Source: Antrodiella citrinella (Eukaryota; Basidiomycota; Agaricomycetes; Polyporales; Steccherinaceae). Taken from it: a stretch of 64,000 nt of DNA. This document shows positions 23,930 to 35,430 of this stretch, piece after piece (within the stretch, counting starts at the first letter, position 1; each line of letters starts with the position of its first letter). Location of the stretch: contig SGPM01000003.1 in the NCBI GenBank assembly GCA_004802725.1, positions 248,001 through 312,000 of the forward strand. The letters run 5' to 3'. Under the pieces are notes generated by a model, which saw only the letters and a list, made by a program, of their open reading frames with translations, was not told where the DNA came from and did not search any database. The translations under genes and the position numbers were made by a program.

Positions 23930-26199
23930 TCAGACAATATAGGGGTCTAGAGCTTCCGCCTTCGAACTTTCGACAGGATGTGAAGCCGATGACCGACGCT
24001 CTTTGTGTCGGCGGTGTAGCTACGAGCACTGTCAGCAGATGCCACAAGAAAGTCTACATTAAAACAACTCACCTTCTTGGACTTCTCCCAGTCCTTTTCT
24101 AGTTCGAGGACGACGTCAATTTCGTCGTCGTTGCCCGCCTTGACCTTGTCGGCTTCGGGATCAAACTTGCGCTCTATGCAATGTTCGCGCTCGCTAAGTC
24201 GAGCCTGCTCCCTGTCACGATCGCGATGCATCTGGACTAATGCATCGATGCCTCTTGACAACTTCTCTTTGTGTTGTTGACCACGGTCGCGTTCCTTAGC
24301 GACTTTGTCGAGGAAATTGGGGTCAGAATCTTTGTCGCCGAGACGATGCGGTGTGGAAAGTGAATTTCTGCGTATGTTGGGAGGGAAGGTGAAGGATGAG
24401 TAGCCGTACTGGGCGCGAGACGGCAGATGCCTCTCATGGTCCCCGATTCTCAGCTCATCCTCACCAGTCTGATACCTCGCGTTGTGCTCCCGAGCCCATC
24501 CCTTGTCCTGCAGGCACAATGCGGCGCATACATCCTGCCCTTCCTTGTCGTCGACGTTAGCGCGAGTGTCTGTACGCAGACGCATCGCTTCTACATCTGG
24601 GCTGAGGACAACAGGAGGCTCGAGAGGATTGGCGTTCTCCTTGGTCTCAGCGTCCACTAAAAACTTCTCCCCGTCTCTCCGTCCTCTCCTATGGTCTCCA
24701 GTGTATGTCCTAGACCGTCCTCGGCCTCTCTCCTTGTGGCCAGGCACAGAGAGCAAGTCATTCGGAGCAGCATATCCCAGAGGATCAGAATACGTGACCC
24801 AAGCTTGCGGCGATCTGTCGCATAGTTCCGTGAGGCTAAGTGCAGTCGTCTGAGCGCGAACCTTCTGACCCGACGGTGGGGGTGCTTGCCACAAAGAAGG
24901 CGGTGTAGATAGTTTCTCGACTAGACTTGAGCTTACTGCTGTGGTTGCGGGAGTCGTATAGGACCGAGAGTGGGAATGGAATGGAACCCTCGGACTTGCA
25001 GCTGAAGCCGGCTCTGGATCGTCCGCACATACCGTTGAAGCCTTACTGTTACCAGCCAACAGACCTTCGGATGCGGTGGTGAACGAGTCTACGGACGATT
25101 TCGGAGAAGACGACGAGGAAATAAACTTGCGTGATGGGGTACGAGGGAATGGGTATCCGTCAACAGGCTGGAGACAAGGACGGGGAGGAGGTGTATGAGA
25201 ACCAATACGATAGATCTTGTTGGCCTTCAAGTCGCTTTGTGACACGGCATCACAAATCGAGCCCTCGTGGGAACGCACGCTGGAAAGACTGGTCATTGAG
25301 GTAGCAGCAGACGAAGGAACCGAGAAGACGTTGGACGATGAAGACGATGCAGAAGTGGATATTGTGCTGGAAGATGGGCGAATGGAAGGCGACAGTGAAA
25401 GTGAAATGGCTGTACCCGGTATTTGCTGGGGAACTGATCTTGCATTGGATGAATCGACGGCAATAATATGCCTATTGGCATCTGCCCATCCCATCTCCCT
25501 CTGGTACTCCCACATTGGTGCTCTCGTGCGCACGAACATGATCGGAGGAAAGGGTGGTGGATCGTTTGGAGTGGGAACAGCGCCGGTATTCAAAGACGGG
25601 GTATAGGCATCGCGAGAGCCATGTTGGGAGTGTGTCATGGGCGAGAGGTTGTGAGCGAGAGGTACGAAGCCTGCAGCTCGCATGTTGGGACCTACTACGC
25701 AGCGAGTGTCGAGAGCCCCCTGCGAATGCTTGGCCAACTGGAAGCCTGAAAGAGAGGGCCGCGAGGAGAGGTTGGAGCGTGAAGAGGAGGCAGTGTCCGG
25801 TGGGGAAGATGGAGAGCCGTTGGGCGATGTGAATACAGATGACATGGGAGGAGAGGAGCGGAGTGTGCGGGAGGATGTGAAGACGAATGCTGTGGTGGCA
25901 AAGGTGGGCTTGCAGTCATCAAGGTTGATCTTGGGAGGCGGGGGAGACTTTCGTGCGGTGACATGGCCGCCACTGGAGTGCGTAGTGGATGCAAGTGTCG
26001 ATGATGCCTGAGCCGGTGGAGTGGAGGGTACGCTCTGCATCAGACGCGACGAGCGACAATTGGCATTCTCAGCGTCCTGCACGACGACGACGACAGCGAC
26101 GAGGAGACGAAGGCAGGCGGCGAGAACGACGAGGAGGAGGAAGAAGACAAGAAGGAGAGAGAGGGTAGGCTGCTCGCCTGAGGTTATATCGCCTGCCAC
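23930..26199 (-). CDS. Ser/Pro-rich uncharacterised protein with charged C-terminal coil
   Basis: About 740 residues, family not recognised. Two starts are possible. ATG 26199 adds a Leu/Val-rich stretch (residues 13-40) that would be a membrane helix, but it is encoded by a CT-rich run of the kind found in fungal 5' leaders. ATG 26040 (MQSVPSTPPAQ) removes it. The centre is disordered and Ser-rich with one ordered-looking motif, MFVRTRAPMWEYQREMGWA. Residues 610-720 are Arg/Glu/Asp/Lys-rich and helical (KERDRGQQHKEKL, RDREQARLSERE). A donor GTGAGT at the KSKK codons suggests a last intron. With the 53-nt version the protein ends ...LDPYIV at 23930; without splicing it ends at 23947. Divergent from the aldehyde dehydrogenase gene across 132 nt. 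Confidence 0.65.
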
Positions 26200-26331
26200 A
26201 TTCGCTCTCCTTTAGGCACACTTTGGGGCCCAATTCCTTCCTGTGACAGACGTGACGGCGTCTGTGACACGGCTAGATTCGTCGCGATTAGTATCGTCTG
26301 GTATTCTCCTTCTTCTACCACCACGTCCATC
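26200..26331. promoter_or_regulatory. Short shared promoter, unknown gene and aldehyde dehydrogenase
   Basis: 132 nt between two divergent ATGs (190 longer if the downstream start of the left gene is used). CT-rich leaders lie on both sides. No TATA box is seen. Confidence 0.4.
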
Positions 26332-29300
26332 ATGACCTCCGTACAAGTGACCATCGCCGCGACAGGCAAAGTCCTGAATGTGCCGACGGGGCTCTTCATC
26401 AACAACGAGTTCGTGTCCTCGGTGGACTCGCAGGACAAGATTGAGTGAGTGGGAGCGAGTGCGTCCACCGAAATGCCGTCCTAATCCGGATCCGGGCGAT
26501 CCCCGCCCTCGCAGATGCATCGACCCCGCCACAGAGAACGCGATCTGCTCCGTCACTGCAGGTGAGTCGTCGTCTCCCCCCGGCCCCGCCNACNCCGCCG
26601 CGAGNTGCTCGATGCGGCCCCCCGATCCCACCCGGAGGCCCTGAATGCAGCTCGCGTTGGGCAGGTGCAACACTCCGACGGCGCGCTATTCGCTGCTTCT
26701 CGTCTGCCCGACGTCCAACGGCCGCGGCTGATGCCGGCCTTCGCTCTAGGCTCCGCCACAGACATCGATCTCGCCGTTCGCGCTGCCCGTAACGCCTTCA
26801 AAACATCTTGGGGTAAGAACGTCACAGGCTTCGAACGGTCACGTCTTCTCAACAAGCTCGCGGACTTGATGGAGCGCGATGCCCAGGACCTCGCAGAACT
26901 TGAGTCCCTGAACAACGGAAAACCAGTCAAAATCGCTCGGTCTGTCCGCCGTCACGTGCAAATTCACACAATCACTCAATATCGCGTTGCCATTGCAGAG
27001 ACTTTGATATCGGCGACAGCGTCGCTTGCTTGAGATACTACGCTGGTTTTGCAGACAAGATCGTCGGACAGGTGCAGCTGTTTCCCTCACTCAAGCTTGG
27101 GCGTCGCCACTAAACCGGTCACAGACGATTGAAATCGACAACAAGACCAAGGTCGCCTTCACCAAGCATGATCCGATTGGCGTGTGTGGCCAGATGTATG
27201 CCGTATTTTCTCTTCTTTCTCCCCTCATCGACTAGACTTGGCTCCACAGTATACCCTGGAACTATCCTATCCAGATGTGGTACGTGCCAGTCAATCTCGA
27301 ACTATGTCACCTCAAGTTCAAGTCCACTCGTATTCGATCAACAGGGCCTGGAAGGTCGCGCCGGCTCTTGCTTGTGGCTGCACGATCGTCATGAAACCCT
27401 CTGAGTTTACGCCCCTGACTGCTCTGGTACGTCTTCCATGTTTGTCTTTGAGCACTGCATCCTTCGCCATCCGTACATACTGCCGATATCAGCCGCAAGG
27501 TAAACACAGGCGTCATGTTGGACCGCGCCCAATGTATGGTATACCTTTCGCCAGAAAGGCCGGACCTCTGCGTTATACACCACCCTTGTGCTTGTTTCTC
27601 ACGAAACGCCTTTGTCTGGGCACCTGTTGGTGCTTCTTTGAATTTCTCCCCGTGTGTGTATGGGAGACCATTCTCTAACACACCTCTTCACGTTACAGAA
27701 ACTCTCAGAGTTGATCGTAGAGGCAGGGTGAGTCGTTCTTGCTGTTTACGATCGTGCACCCTCCAATTTTGCTTCCGTCTCCTCCGTCGGTCAATGTCTT
27801 TTGCGCCGGTCTTCTAGATTCCCGCCCGGCGTGGTCAATACTATTCCGTCATTAGGATCGGTTGGCGGTGCCGCGCTTTCCGCGCACCTGGATGTTGACA
27901 AAATCGCGTTCACTGGCAGCACCGTAACCGGACGCAAAATCTTGGAAGCCGCTGCAAAGAGCAACTTGAAGAAGGTGTGTGGGCCAAGCCCTTCTCGGTC
28001 CCTTCGACGTTATAACAACGCGTTCCGTAGGTATCCCTCGAGCTAGGTGGCAAGTCTCCTCAACTGGTATTTGAATCCGCCGATCTCGAGGAAGGTCCGT
28101 GCTAGTTTTGCGCCCGGTACTCTCGGGATGTTCCACCACTGAATACTGAGTTGCGTTTCACTTCCGTAGCTTCCAAATGGGCGGCACTTGGCATCCTCTA
28201 CAACACTGGTCAAGATTGTACCGCTGGGTCGCGTGTCTACGTTCAGGACACTGTCTACGATGCGTTCCTGGAAAAACTTGTCGAGAAGGCCAAGGCCCTG
28301 ACTATCAGCCACGCCTTTGACGAAAAGAGCGGTGGCGGACCTGTGGTGAGTGCTTCTATCTTGCGGATGCATGACATCCTACGCTCTCCTACCTCCTTCG
28401 TCTCTACGTTCTTGATAAAAAATTCTTGCGAGCATGGTGAACACAAGGCATGTCATCTGCGCTTGGGAGTTCCACCGTTTTTTAGACGTGCCTTGAATGT
28501 CGCCGAATCAGCGCACTGTGCGTTCGAGCGCGTCCAATCCGTATGTGGCCCATCCTTCCTGATTGGCAGTGATTGTCTATCACTGAGATCAGGAAGCACT
28601 TGACATTTCGGGCGTTGGCTTCACACTATCACCCACGGCTACGTTCGCGTACGACTAGACGCACGTGAACGTAATATAGCAATGGGCGAAAGCAGCATGT
28701 TGCATATGCATGGACGCCTCATCTGTTTGTTCGTCGCGGTCGCATTTGATATCGGACATTGCTCATTGCCTGGGCGACGCGACGTTCGGACGCTCGGACT
28801 TTTTGACAACCCTTCATACGCGGTGGAGGTTGTCAAAAGATATCGTGCTAGAGAGGAGCATGCTGCACGCGGTCAGCAGTCCTCAGGCCTCAAGCGGTCC
28901 TTGATGTACGATTGCGTGTATTGTGATTCGTGTTTGCCTCATTGGCCTTGTGGGAAATATTTGACGAGGATGGTGTACTGACTAACGATTGCGATCATGC
29001 CTCAGGTTTCGAAAGTTCAATATGACAAGATTTGGTCATACATCGATTCCGGAAAGCAGGAGGGGGCAAAGTGCATCTTGGGGGGCGTAAAGCGATCTGG
29101 CAAAGGATACTATGTTGATCCCACCAGTGAGTTTGACTCAGCTGTTGGCTGTTGGCACCGCTTGGCAAACAGGCGTTCGTTTACTATTGATTTACGCGCT
29201 GACCGCCTATGCGATGACAGTCTTCACTGAAATCAGGCCCGATATGAAGATCGTGAGTCACACAAGAGTCAGTACAAGTAACGATAGAAATCCGATAACA

Positions 29301-30290
29301 TCTCCGTGACAGGTCAAGGACGAGATATTTGGACCTGTGCTGTCTGTTGGAAGGTTTGCCACCGAAGACGAAGGCATAGAGCTTGCCAACAATACTTCTT
29401 ATGGCCTGGGCGCTGGCCTTCATTCAAGTACGTGGAAGTTCGAATTCTATTCCTCCACCCGATCAGCCCATACATTTATGTCTCTTCTTTCCATCTGTTT
29501 GCCGCCGTCATTCATGATTTCCTGCGGTGTGGTGGCGGTTCAAATGAGATGCTAACCTCGAATGTCGATACAGATGACGCATCCCAATGCATGCGAGTCT
29601 CGCAAGCACTCGAAGCAGGCACGGTGCGTACAGATTTCAAACTTTGCTCTACGCTCCAATATGAAAGGGTGTCCAAACATCGTTGCGCCCGTGTGTTATC
29701 GTCGTCGTCTATATGGGTCCTCCTAATTTTGTTCCGCCGATTTACGTTTCGTTTCACATCGTGATGACGCCCGATCCCACTACGATATATGTAGAAATTT
29801 GAGACGCTCAGGCTACGACGGCTACAGGGCTAACGAGACTCAAATCTCAACGATACCCTGTTCTGACATCACTTCCTTTTTCACTAGGTCTGGGTAAACC
29901 AGTACAACCTATTGTACAACAACGTGCCCTTCGGAGGCAAAAAACAGAGTGGCATCGGTGAGTGCAATTTGTTTTATTTGTTGGTTGATTGGCTGTTCTA
30001 TTGCTTTTCATGGAGGGCTCGTCAGCCATCCTTCTTCCGGGTGTTCAGGCGCGCGCCAGGGCAAGCGAGCGGCGTGGCCGGCCTCGGCCCCATCCACCGT
30101 CCGATTTCAGCAGCCAATCGATCACGATTAGACCTTCCTCTCCACGTCTTCCGATCTTCTAGGAATTCAATAGACGCTGATGTGCGTTCTTCCCACAGGC
30201 CGCGAATTAGGCAGTCACGCTCTGGACGAGTACACCTCCGTCAAGGCCATCCACTGGAACTATGGAGAGAAGCTCGACTGGCCGTTGTAG
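26332..30290 (+). CDS. NAD(P)+-dependent aldehyde dehydrogenase
   Basis: Oxidises aldehydes to acids; about 500 residues after splicing, the usual ALDH size. Motifs in order: [94 protein letters not shown] (general-base Glu), [12 protein letters not shown] (catalytic Cys), EIFGPVLSV and [15 protein letters not shown]. No N-terminal targeting sequence is visible, so it is probably cytosolic. Unlike its neighbours the gene has long introns: 660 nt (28346-29005), about 144 nt from 29429, about 265 nt from 29623 and about 242 nt from 29957. The second intron (about 26561-26749) holds the N bases at 26591, 26594 and 26605. The stop is TAG at 30288-30290. Confidence 0.93.
28801..28838. repeat. Perfect 11-bp inverted repeat in the 660-nt intron
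   Basis: TTTTGACAACC (28801-28811) and GGTTGTCAAAA (28828-28838) are exact reverse complements with a 16-nt loop. They lie inside the longest intron of the aldehyde dehydrogenase gene and could form a hairpin in DNA or RNA. Confidence 0.7.
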
Positions 30291-30748
30291 TAAAGCGCCA
30301 CTGTACCCGTGAGGGCGTGTGGCGAGAGCTTCTGCATTGCGAAGACGTGTATGATTTTTTGACGAGCCTCAATGTACAGAATAAATTGATTCCACAGCAA
30401 AACCTTGTTTCTTGGACTGCGCGCGTTGTAACAGGGATCGTCCATGATCGAGGAGGTACACGTTCAGGCTCGAAAACGGTGTCCATTTTTGGCACTGCTA
30501 AGAATGTTGAATTGTTCGTGATGTGAATTTGCTGTTCATGGTCATCCAACGAAACGTTTGACGGTCCCATAACGGCCAATCCACCACGCTCGTCGGTTCC
30601 TTTCTGTCGGAGGCATCTGTCGACGACGTATTCGTGGCTACCAATTTTCTATCATGGACAAAAACTTTGCTCCGAAGTTTCTGCATGGTGCGTGTTTCAC
30701 GTACTATCCCACAGGTAGAACTTTGACTGCAACATCATCTCATCTCCG

Positions 30749-30756
30749 TATATAAA
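30749..30756 (+). promoter_or_regulatory. TATATAAA box without a recognised gene
   Basis: A consensus TATA box followed by a CA/CT-rich leader, as in highly expressed fungal genes. The downstream sequence (30830-31380) has no frame I recognise, so this may be the promoter of a decayed or very small gene. Confidence 0.35.
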
Positions 30757-32003
30757 CATCCTTCCTCGCACAGTCTCCTCACCTCACCGCAAAGGATTCA
30801 GCTATAGAACGGCGTTGTCCTGACCGTCGGTGACCTCCGCGCTCTTGACGACAATTCAAGTTGTTAGCGAGGCTTTCTCGACCGCAACCGGTGTTGCACC
30901 CAGGGACGGTGTGGGTGCGGCGGCGGCGGTGCACCGTAGCCTGGGGCCATATGTGCCAGTGGACTTCACCGTCTACGCTGACCGCCGTAGTGTCTGGCCT
31001 TCCTTGGGTCGTGTTGACCCAGAAGTGTCGCGGAGTCTCCCTGTGGCTTCTATTTTTTTCTGCTTGGTTGGAGCATTTGATTTCCTGTGAAACTTCTCAG
31101 GATTCCCCACCAGATACCGGAATATATGTGAACCACTCCAACGCCGCAACGAGAGCATCTTGTTGTAGGGGCGTTGGGGAGTTCCGAGGCCCCTGTTAGC
31201 TTACCAGACAAGCGGATTTTGTAGTTATCTTGCTGCGGAGCGTCTTTGCCACTGGTTTGCCCCCATGCTTCCTCTGGCCTGGTGATGCGACGGCCGATGC
31301 CTTTGAACAAGCGGATATCTCGACGCTACCCACCGAGGTACCGGGCGCGTCCTGGTCTGAGCTCTGCATGAAAGTAAGTAAACCTATTCAATAGTCTTGC
31401 ATGCATGTCGTTCTCTTACCGGCGTCGTGTTCATACTTGATGTGTCGCTACCAGTGACAACGATATCGGGATATACTTAAAAATCCGGGTGCCCAGTGTG
31501 CAGTAGTACTAGTACCGTACCGACCGGCTATAATTCCGGTCTCTGACATATGATTTCCACAGCGAGATATTTGTATCCGGTGAAGAAACACGGTTCACGT
31601 CGCTGAATGTTGTGTGTCGACGACGTCGAACGCGTATCGCTCCACAACAAAGTTGACCGTCGCGGGCTTGAGCAAACTTTGTATTCACTTACGACACATG
31701 CCAGAATGAACAGAAGCGTGACAGGTTTACGAAACCTAACATTAAGCGCACGATAAGATGAGTAACCGGTGCTCCGCGGTCAGAGGACATGATTCAGCAG
31801 GCGAAATAACTGTTCAGCACAGCATGATAGAGCATGATGTATGATCTCCGTGCAACCCATTTGCTCATGTTTGAGACATCAATGAGCACCGGCTAACGCC
31901 CGAGCTTCTTTCAGCAACTTGGTACCGTCGGCGTAACAAGCGCTGATCTACGCGTCCGAGTCGTCGTGCCTTTCCTGGAAATTGCTAGGTTACTGACCAT
32001 GGC

Positions 32004-32128
32004 ACGGCGTGCGGGGAATAGACCTCAGAAGAAAAGTTGAATGTCGATCCTTTTGTCCTCCGCGGTTACCATATAAGGCAACCCCGAAGCGACTTTGAGG
32101 AAAACGAAAAATTGTATCCGACTTTTAT
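32004..32128 (+). repeat. Dispersed LTR-like repeat, copy A
   Basis: About 125 nt that match 42348-42496 in reverse complement. A 30-nt core (32066-32095) is identical in both copies, and flanks such as CAGAAGAAAAGTTGAATGTCG versus TAGAAGAAATGTCGAATGTCG stay recognisable. The core contains CCATATAAGG, a TATA-like site. No open frame is conserved. This fits two LTR or short-element remnants. Confidence 0.75.
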
Positions 32129-33121
32129 CCAAGCCCTCGGGCTCGAACGTGGTTTAGAAATTGCTCGACATTTGTCGCGATCATGAAAATACTGTCGGTT
32201 GTCTCCGACGGTCGCTCACGTTACCTATTCCATACGCTTCGCCAAAGTACAAGTGAAGATTTGAGAGGTCAAACCTGTCAGCAAGGTTCGTGCCGGATGC
32301 GTGAGCTCCGGAGCAGGACGCAAAAAGAACTCCAGAAGGTCGATGATCGTGTTTGATGACACGTCCACGGACCACGACAACGAATACAATTTCATCTGAG
32401 GACAAGACTGGACCACCACACGATATCATCCGCACTTGCCATCAGCTTTAGGTTGACGAGGGAACATGTTTGGAGCAGGGCTTGGGCGGATGATCAGATC
32501 TCAATCAGACTTGACAGATAGGATCTACGATATAAACACCGGACGGCATCGCCGAAGTGATCGCCACAGGCCCCTTACAAAAGTTTCGTACTGCAATGCT
32601 TCATACCAAGCGGCGGGCGGATGCACAGTGTTGCCGCGGCAACGTCGAGCCATAATGCGCATAGCGTAAATTTGTACAGGGAAAGTATACAGCAATAATG
32701 CCACGGTATGATAGTATGTTACAATGAGGGGAGCTGGTATGCGATGATAAAAACAAACAACAGAGATTAAAACAAACGTACTCCCATGTAACCTATAGAT
32801 ACTAATCATGGGCCGCGTGCGTAGATGTGAAGGGTTTGGAGAAAAAACGAAATGCTGAGAAACGCGACGGTCAGACATAGTGACCTTGAAATGAGGAGTA
32901 CGGGCCCTGTCGGTACGTCAGAGTCAGTCTCAGTCAAGTACAAGAAGAAAGAGACGTACGACAGAATCAGCCCACGCCTTTTCCGTGTGTTCTGACACCA
33001 TGCCAGTCGCACGAGTGTCAAATGCATCGCCAGGCGGCGACTGATAATATTCAGGGTAATTTGTCCTAGAAGATCCGTGTGAGGAAACACAAAAACGTAA
33101 AGGCAAAGAAGGCTAGAGTGC

Positions 33122-33960
33122 TTACATCTGGCTAGCGACAATGTGAGGGGGCTCGCTCCCCGCAACGTCGTACGGGTACTGTAAGGACTGCCCTCCTATC
33201 AGCTGAGTGTACCCAACCCCCATGTACGCTTGCGAAGGGACAATTCCGGGATGGCCGTAAGAGGAAGCTGTCCTGGGCATCGCGGATATAGCGGACGAAT
33301 TGCTAGAGGGGTATGATGATTGACTGTAGTTGGCGTTCCCGTAGAGTTGGGATTGCTGGAGCATTGACGCGGAGTTATTAGCCTGCCATTCTGGGTGTTG
33401 TTGGTACGGCATCGATGACTCGGTCATATACATTTGGTGACTTCTTCCTGAGGACTGCCATTGCGAAGGCGTGTATTGCGCGTTCTGGTGTGGGGATTTG
33501 GGATTGTACGGAGGGGCAAGCTGAGCCGGAGACGATGAAGGAGACGCGGTGGTTGCTTTCTGCTGACTGCATGGGATATATTCGCACTTGACTCCCTTCT
33601 TCTCGCACCGTTCGCACTTAGGCGTAGCACCGGTACACTAGCTTGAGTCAGCACAAAGGATCGGGTGCACAACGCAACAAGGACATACCTTGACCTGCCT
33701 CCGCCGACACTCCGTACAGGCTATTGGTGTCCTCTTACTCCGTACGACCGGCGTAAGCAGCGATTGATGGTCCACGGACCCGGAACGGTTGAGAGCTAGA
33801 ATGAAGGAGGGAGACATGAGCTTGGGATCTAGTGGCACGCTGAGCTAGTATGACTATACGTACAAGAAGTGGAGGAGGAAGTTTGGCCACTGGGTGAACC
33901 TCTTGAAGAGGTTGGCGCGCTGTTGGAGCGCGAGCTGCTGGACAACGATTGGGAGGCCAT
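33122..33960 (-). CDS. Small Zn(II)2Cys6 transcription factor
   Basis: Three exons give about 240 residues. The start ATG at 33960 opens a Ser-rich exon (MASQSLSSSSRSNSAPTSS), joined by a GTACGT...TTCTAG intron. The second intron falls inside the zinc cluster. The spliced cluster reads ACTECRRRQVKC, then TGATPKCERCEKKGVKC: six cysteines with C-X2-C-X6-C-X6-C-X2-C-X6-C spacing, the Gal4-type DNA-binding fold. The C-terminal 150 residues are Gln/Ser/Tyr/Pro-rich, likely an activation region. There is no room for the usual middle homology domain, so this is an unusually short member. Targets are unknown. Confidence 0.88.
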
Positions 33961-35430
33961 CAAGAATAGACTGCAGAAATGGTGATGGGCACGAGATGAG
34001 GGAATAGACAGGTAGTGGAAAGGTTGGGACGGTCTTATAGAGAGGACTAAATCAGGCCTTGAATCTCACATGCCGTCGGCAAGATATTCATGATCGAGGC
34101 TGGGGAGCACCGAACGGATTCAGATAGATGGTCGAAACAAGCCCAAACGCTGGGTACCCTCCACGAGGTCAAAACTGGTCAAACTCAAAACATCACCGAT
34201 TGTTGGGACACGAGGAGCGCTCACAAGCATGGCGATGAAGCTGGCAAAGCCCATTACGATGAGACGCTCGGCGGAGTTCTGTTTATAGGAAAGTCTGGGA
34301 GGCGAGCGTACCTTGGGTCCTTGACAAAGGCATCTTGTTCTCCGAGTTGCAGGGCTGGGAAATAACTGACTCTCGGAGGAGCACATTTGACCGACCTAGT
34401 GATGCGTAATGCTGACATGAAAGCATATCCTCCTCGAAAGCGCTGCTGCGGCGTGCCCCAATGCTGGGGAATGAAACGACACCATTGATTCAATCAAGGG
34501 TCCCTAAAACACTGCGGAATCAGCCGTGGCCTTGAGGTTCAAGTAGAGGGGCTCTCCGCCGTTTGTCCCCGTCACGCGTAGTGCTGTATGCGAAAAACTC
34601 ACAACAAAGTTCCCCGACTGTTTACGACAGGAGCGCAAGAACATGTCCTTGAGCTTCCAACTGACTCCGTCAGAAGTTGATCCTTGTTGACCCCAAAGGA
34701 CAAAGGCGTGCTCTCTCTCTCGACGACCATGACAGACTAGCCATCAGTCGGTGGCAGCAGCAAAGCCCCCGAGGCTACGAGAATACGGAGTAGGATCACA
34801 CCGTGGACGATGGCGAGCGCGGCGATTGACGCTGTGGTAGGCTGCAACACGACGACGACGTTCCTGTCTGGCGCAAGCAGTGCTTGGACTGGGAACGCCG
34901 AGCCTGCGGCCTATCTAAAAATGGCAATTTTACCTACGGAAATTTATCTTTCACTCGAGCGGGAGACTCGGCTTTCCGAAAAGTCCATCGACTGCATTGA
35001 CCCTGCCGCCGCCGTAGGCATCGCAGTCGACCGTCGGCTCGTACGTTGTGTTAGCGGACTCAGCTGAAATCACACACAAGACCAGCCAGTGCGACTCGAA
35101 GGCTCCAAACATGACAAAGCCCAAGCATGTGCACAACATGTTTAGACGATCGGACGTCCTCAGGCTTCAGTGGTTTTGATGGGCCTTAGAGCACTCGAAA
35201 TTATCTGCATACCTCGGACATACGTTGTCTGCCCGCGCGAACCACTTATGGAGCCCAATATCTCGAGACCCGAGAACGCGGTTTCACTCCTACGTCGTCG
35301 TGGAAGATGATGCAACTGCTGATATACAACTTCGTTCTGAACGACACCGCGTGGTACAAGAGTTAATTAGCATTCCACAGCCCCTCAATATTCGGAACGA
35401 ACTTCCTTGTGTACGCGAGATCGACCAACA
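33961..35430 (-). pseudogene. Possible decayed membrane-protein gene in a 1.5-kb gap
   Basis: No intact gene is seen, but the minus strand has several coding-like fragments in an order that could be exons: a hydrophobic start at 35139 (MLCTCLGFVMFGAF) followed by TVDCDAYGGGRVNAVDGLFG, then near 34900-34745 a segment with SIAALAIVHGVILLRILVAS (a likely membrane helix), then near 34690-34510 SDGVSWKLKDMFLRSC and GGEPLYLNLKATADSAVF, and near 34240-34130 GFASFIAMLVSAPRVPTIGD. Stops and frame changes that simple introns do not repair separate them. I could not name a family. The left end also holds the promoter of the Zn2Cys6 gene. Confidence 0.3.

Larger units (their letters stand above)
30291..33121. 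other. Gene-poor region with one dispersed-repeat copy
   Basis: 2.8 kb without a supported gene. It contains the 3' end of the aldehyde dehydrogenase gene, a promoter-like TATATAAA at 30749-30756, a stretch (30830-31380) with open but unrecognised frames ending in a donor-like GTAAGT, the LTR-like repeat copy A at 32004-32128, and the 3' region of the Zn2Cys6 gene from about 32800. Confidence 0.5.
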
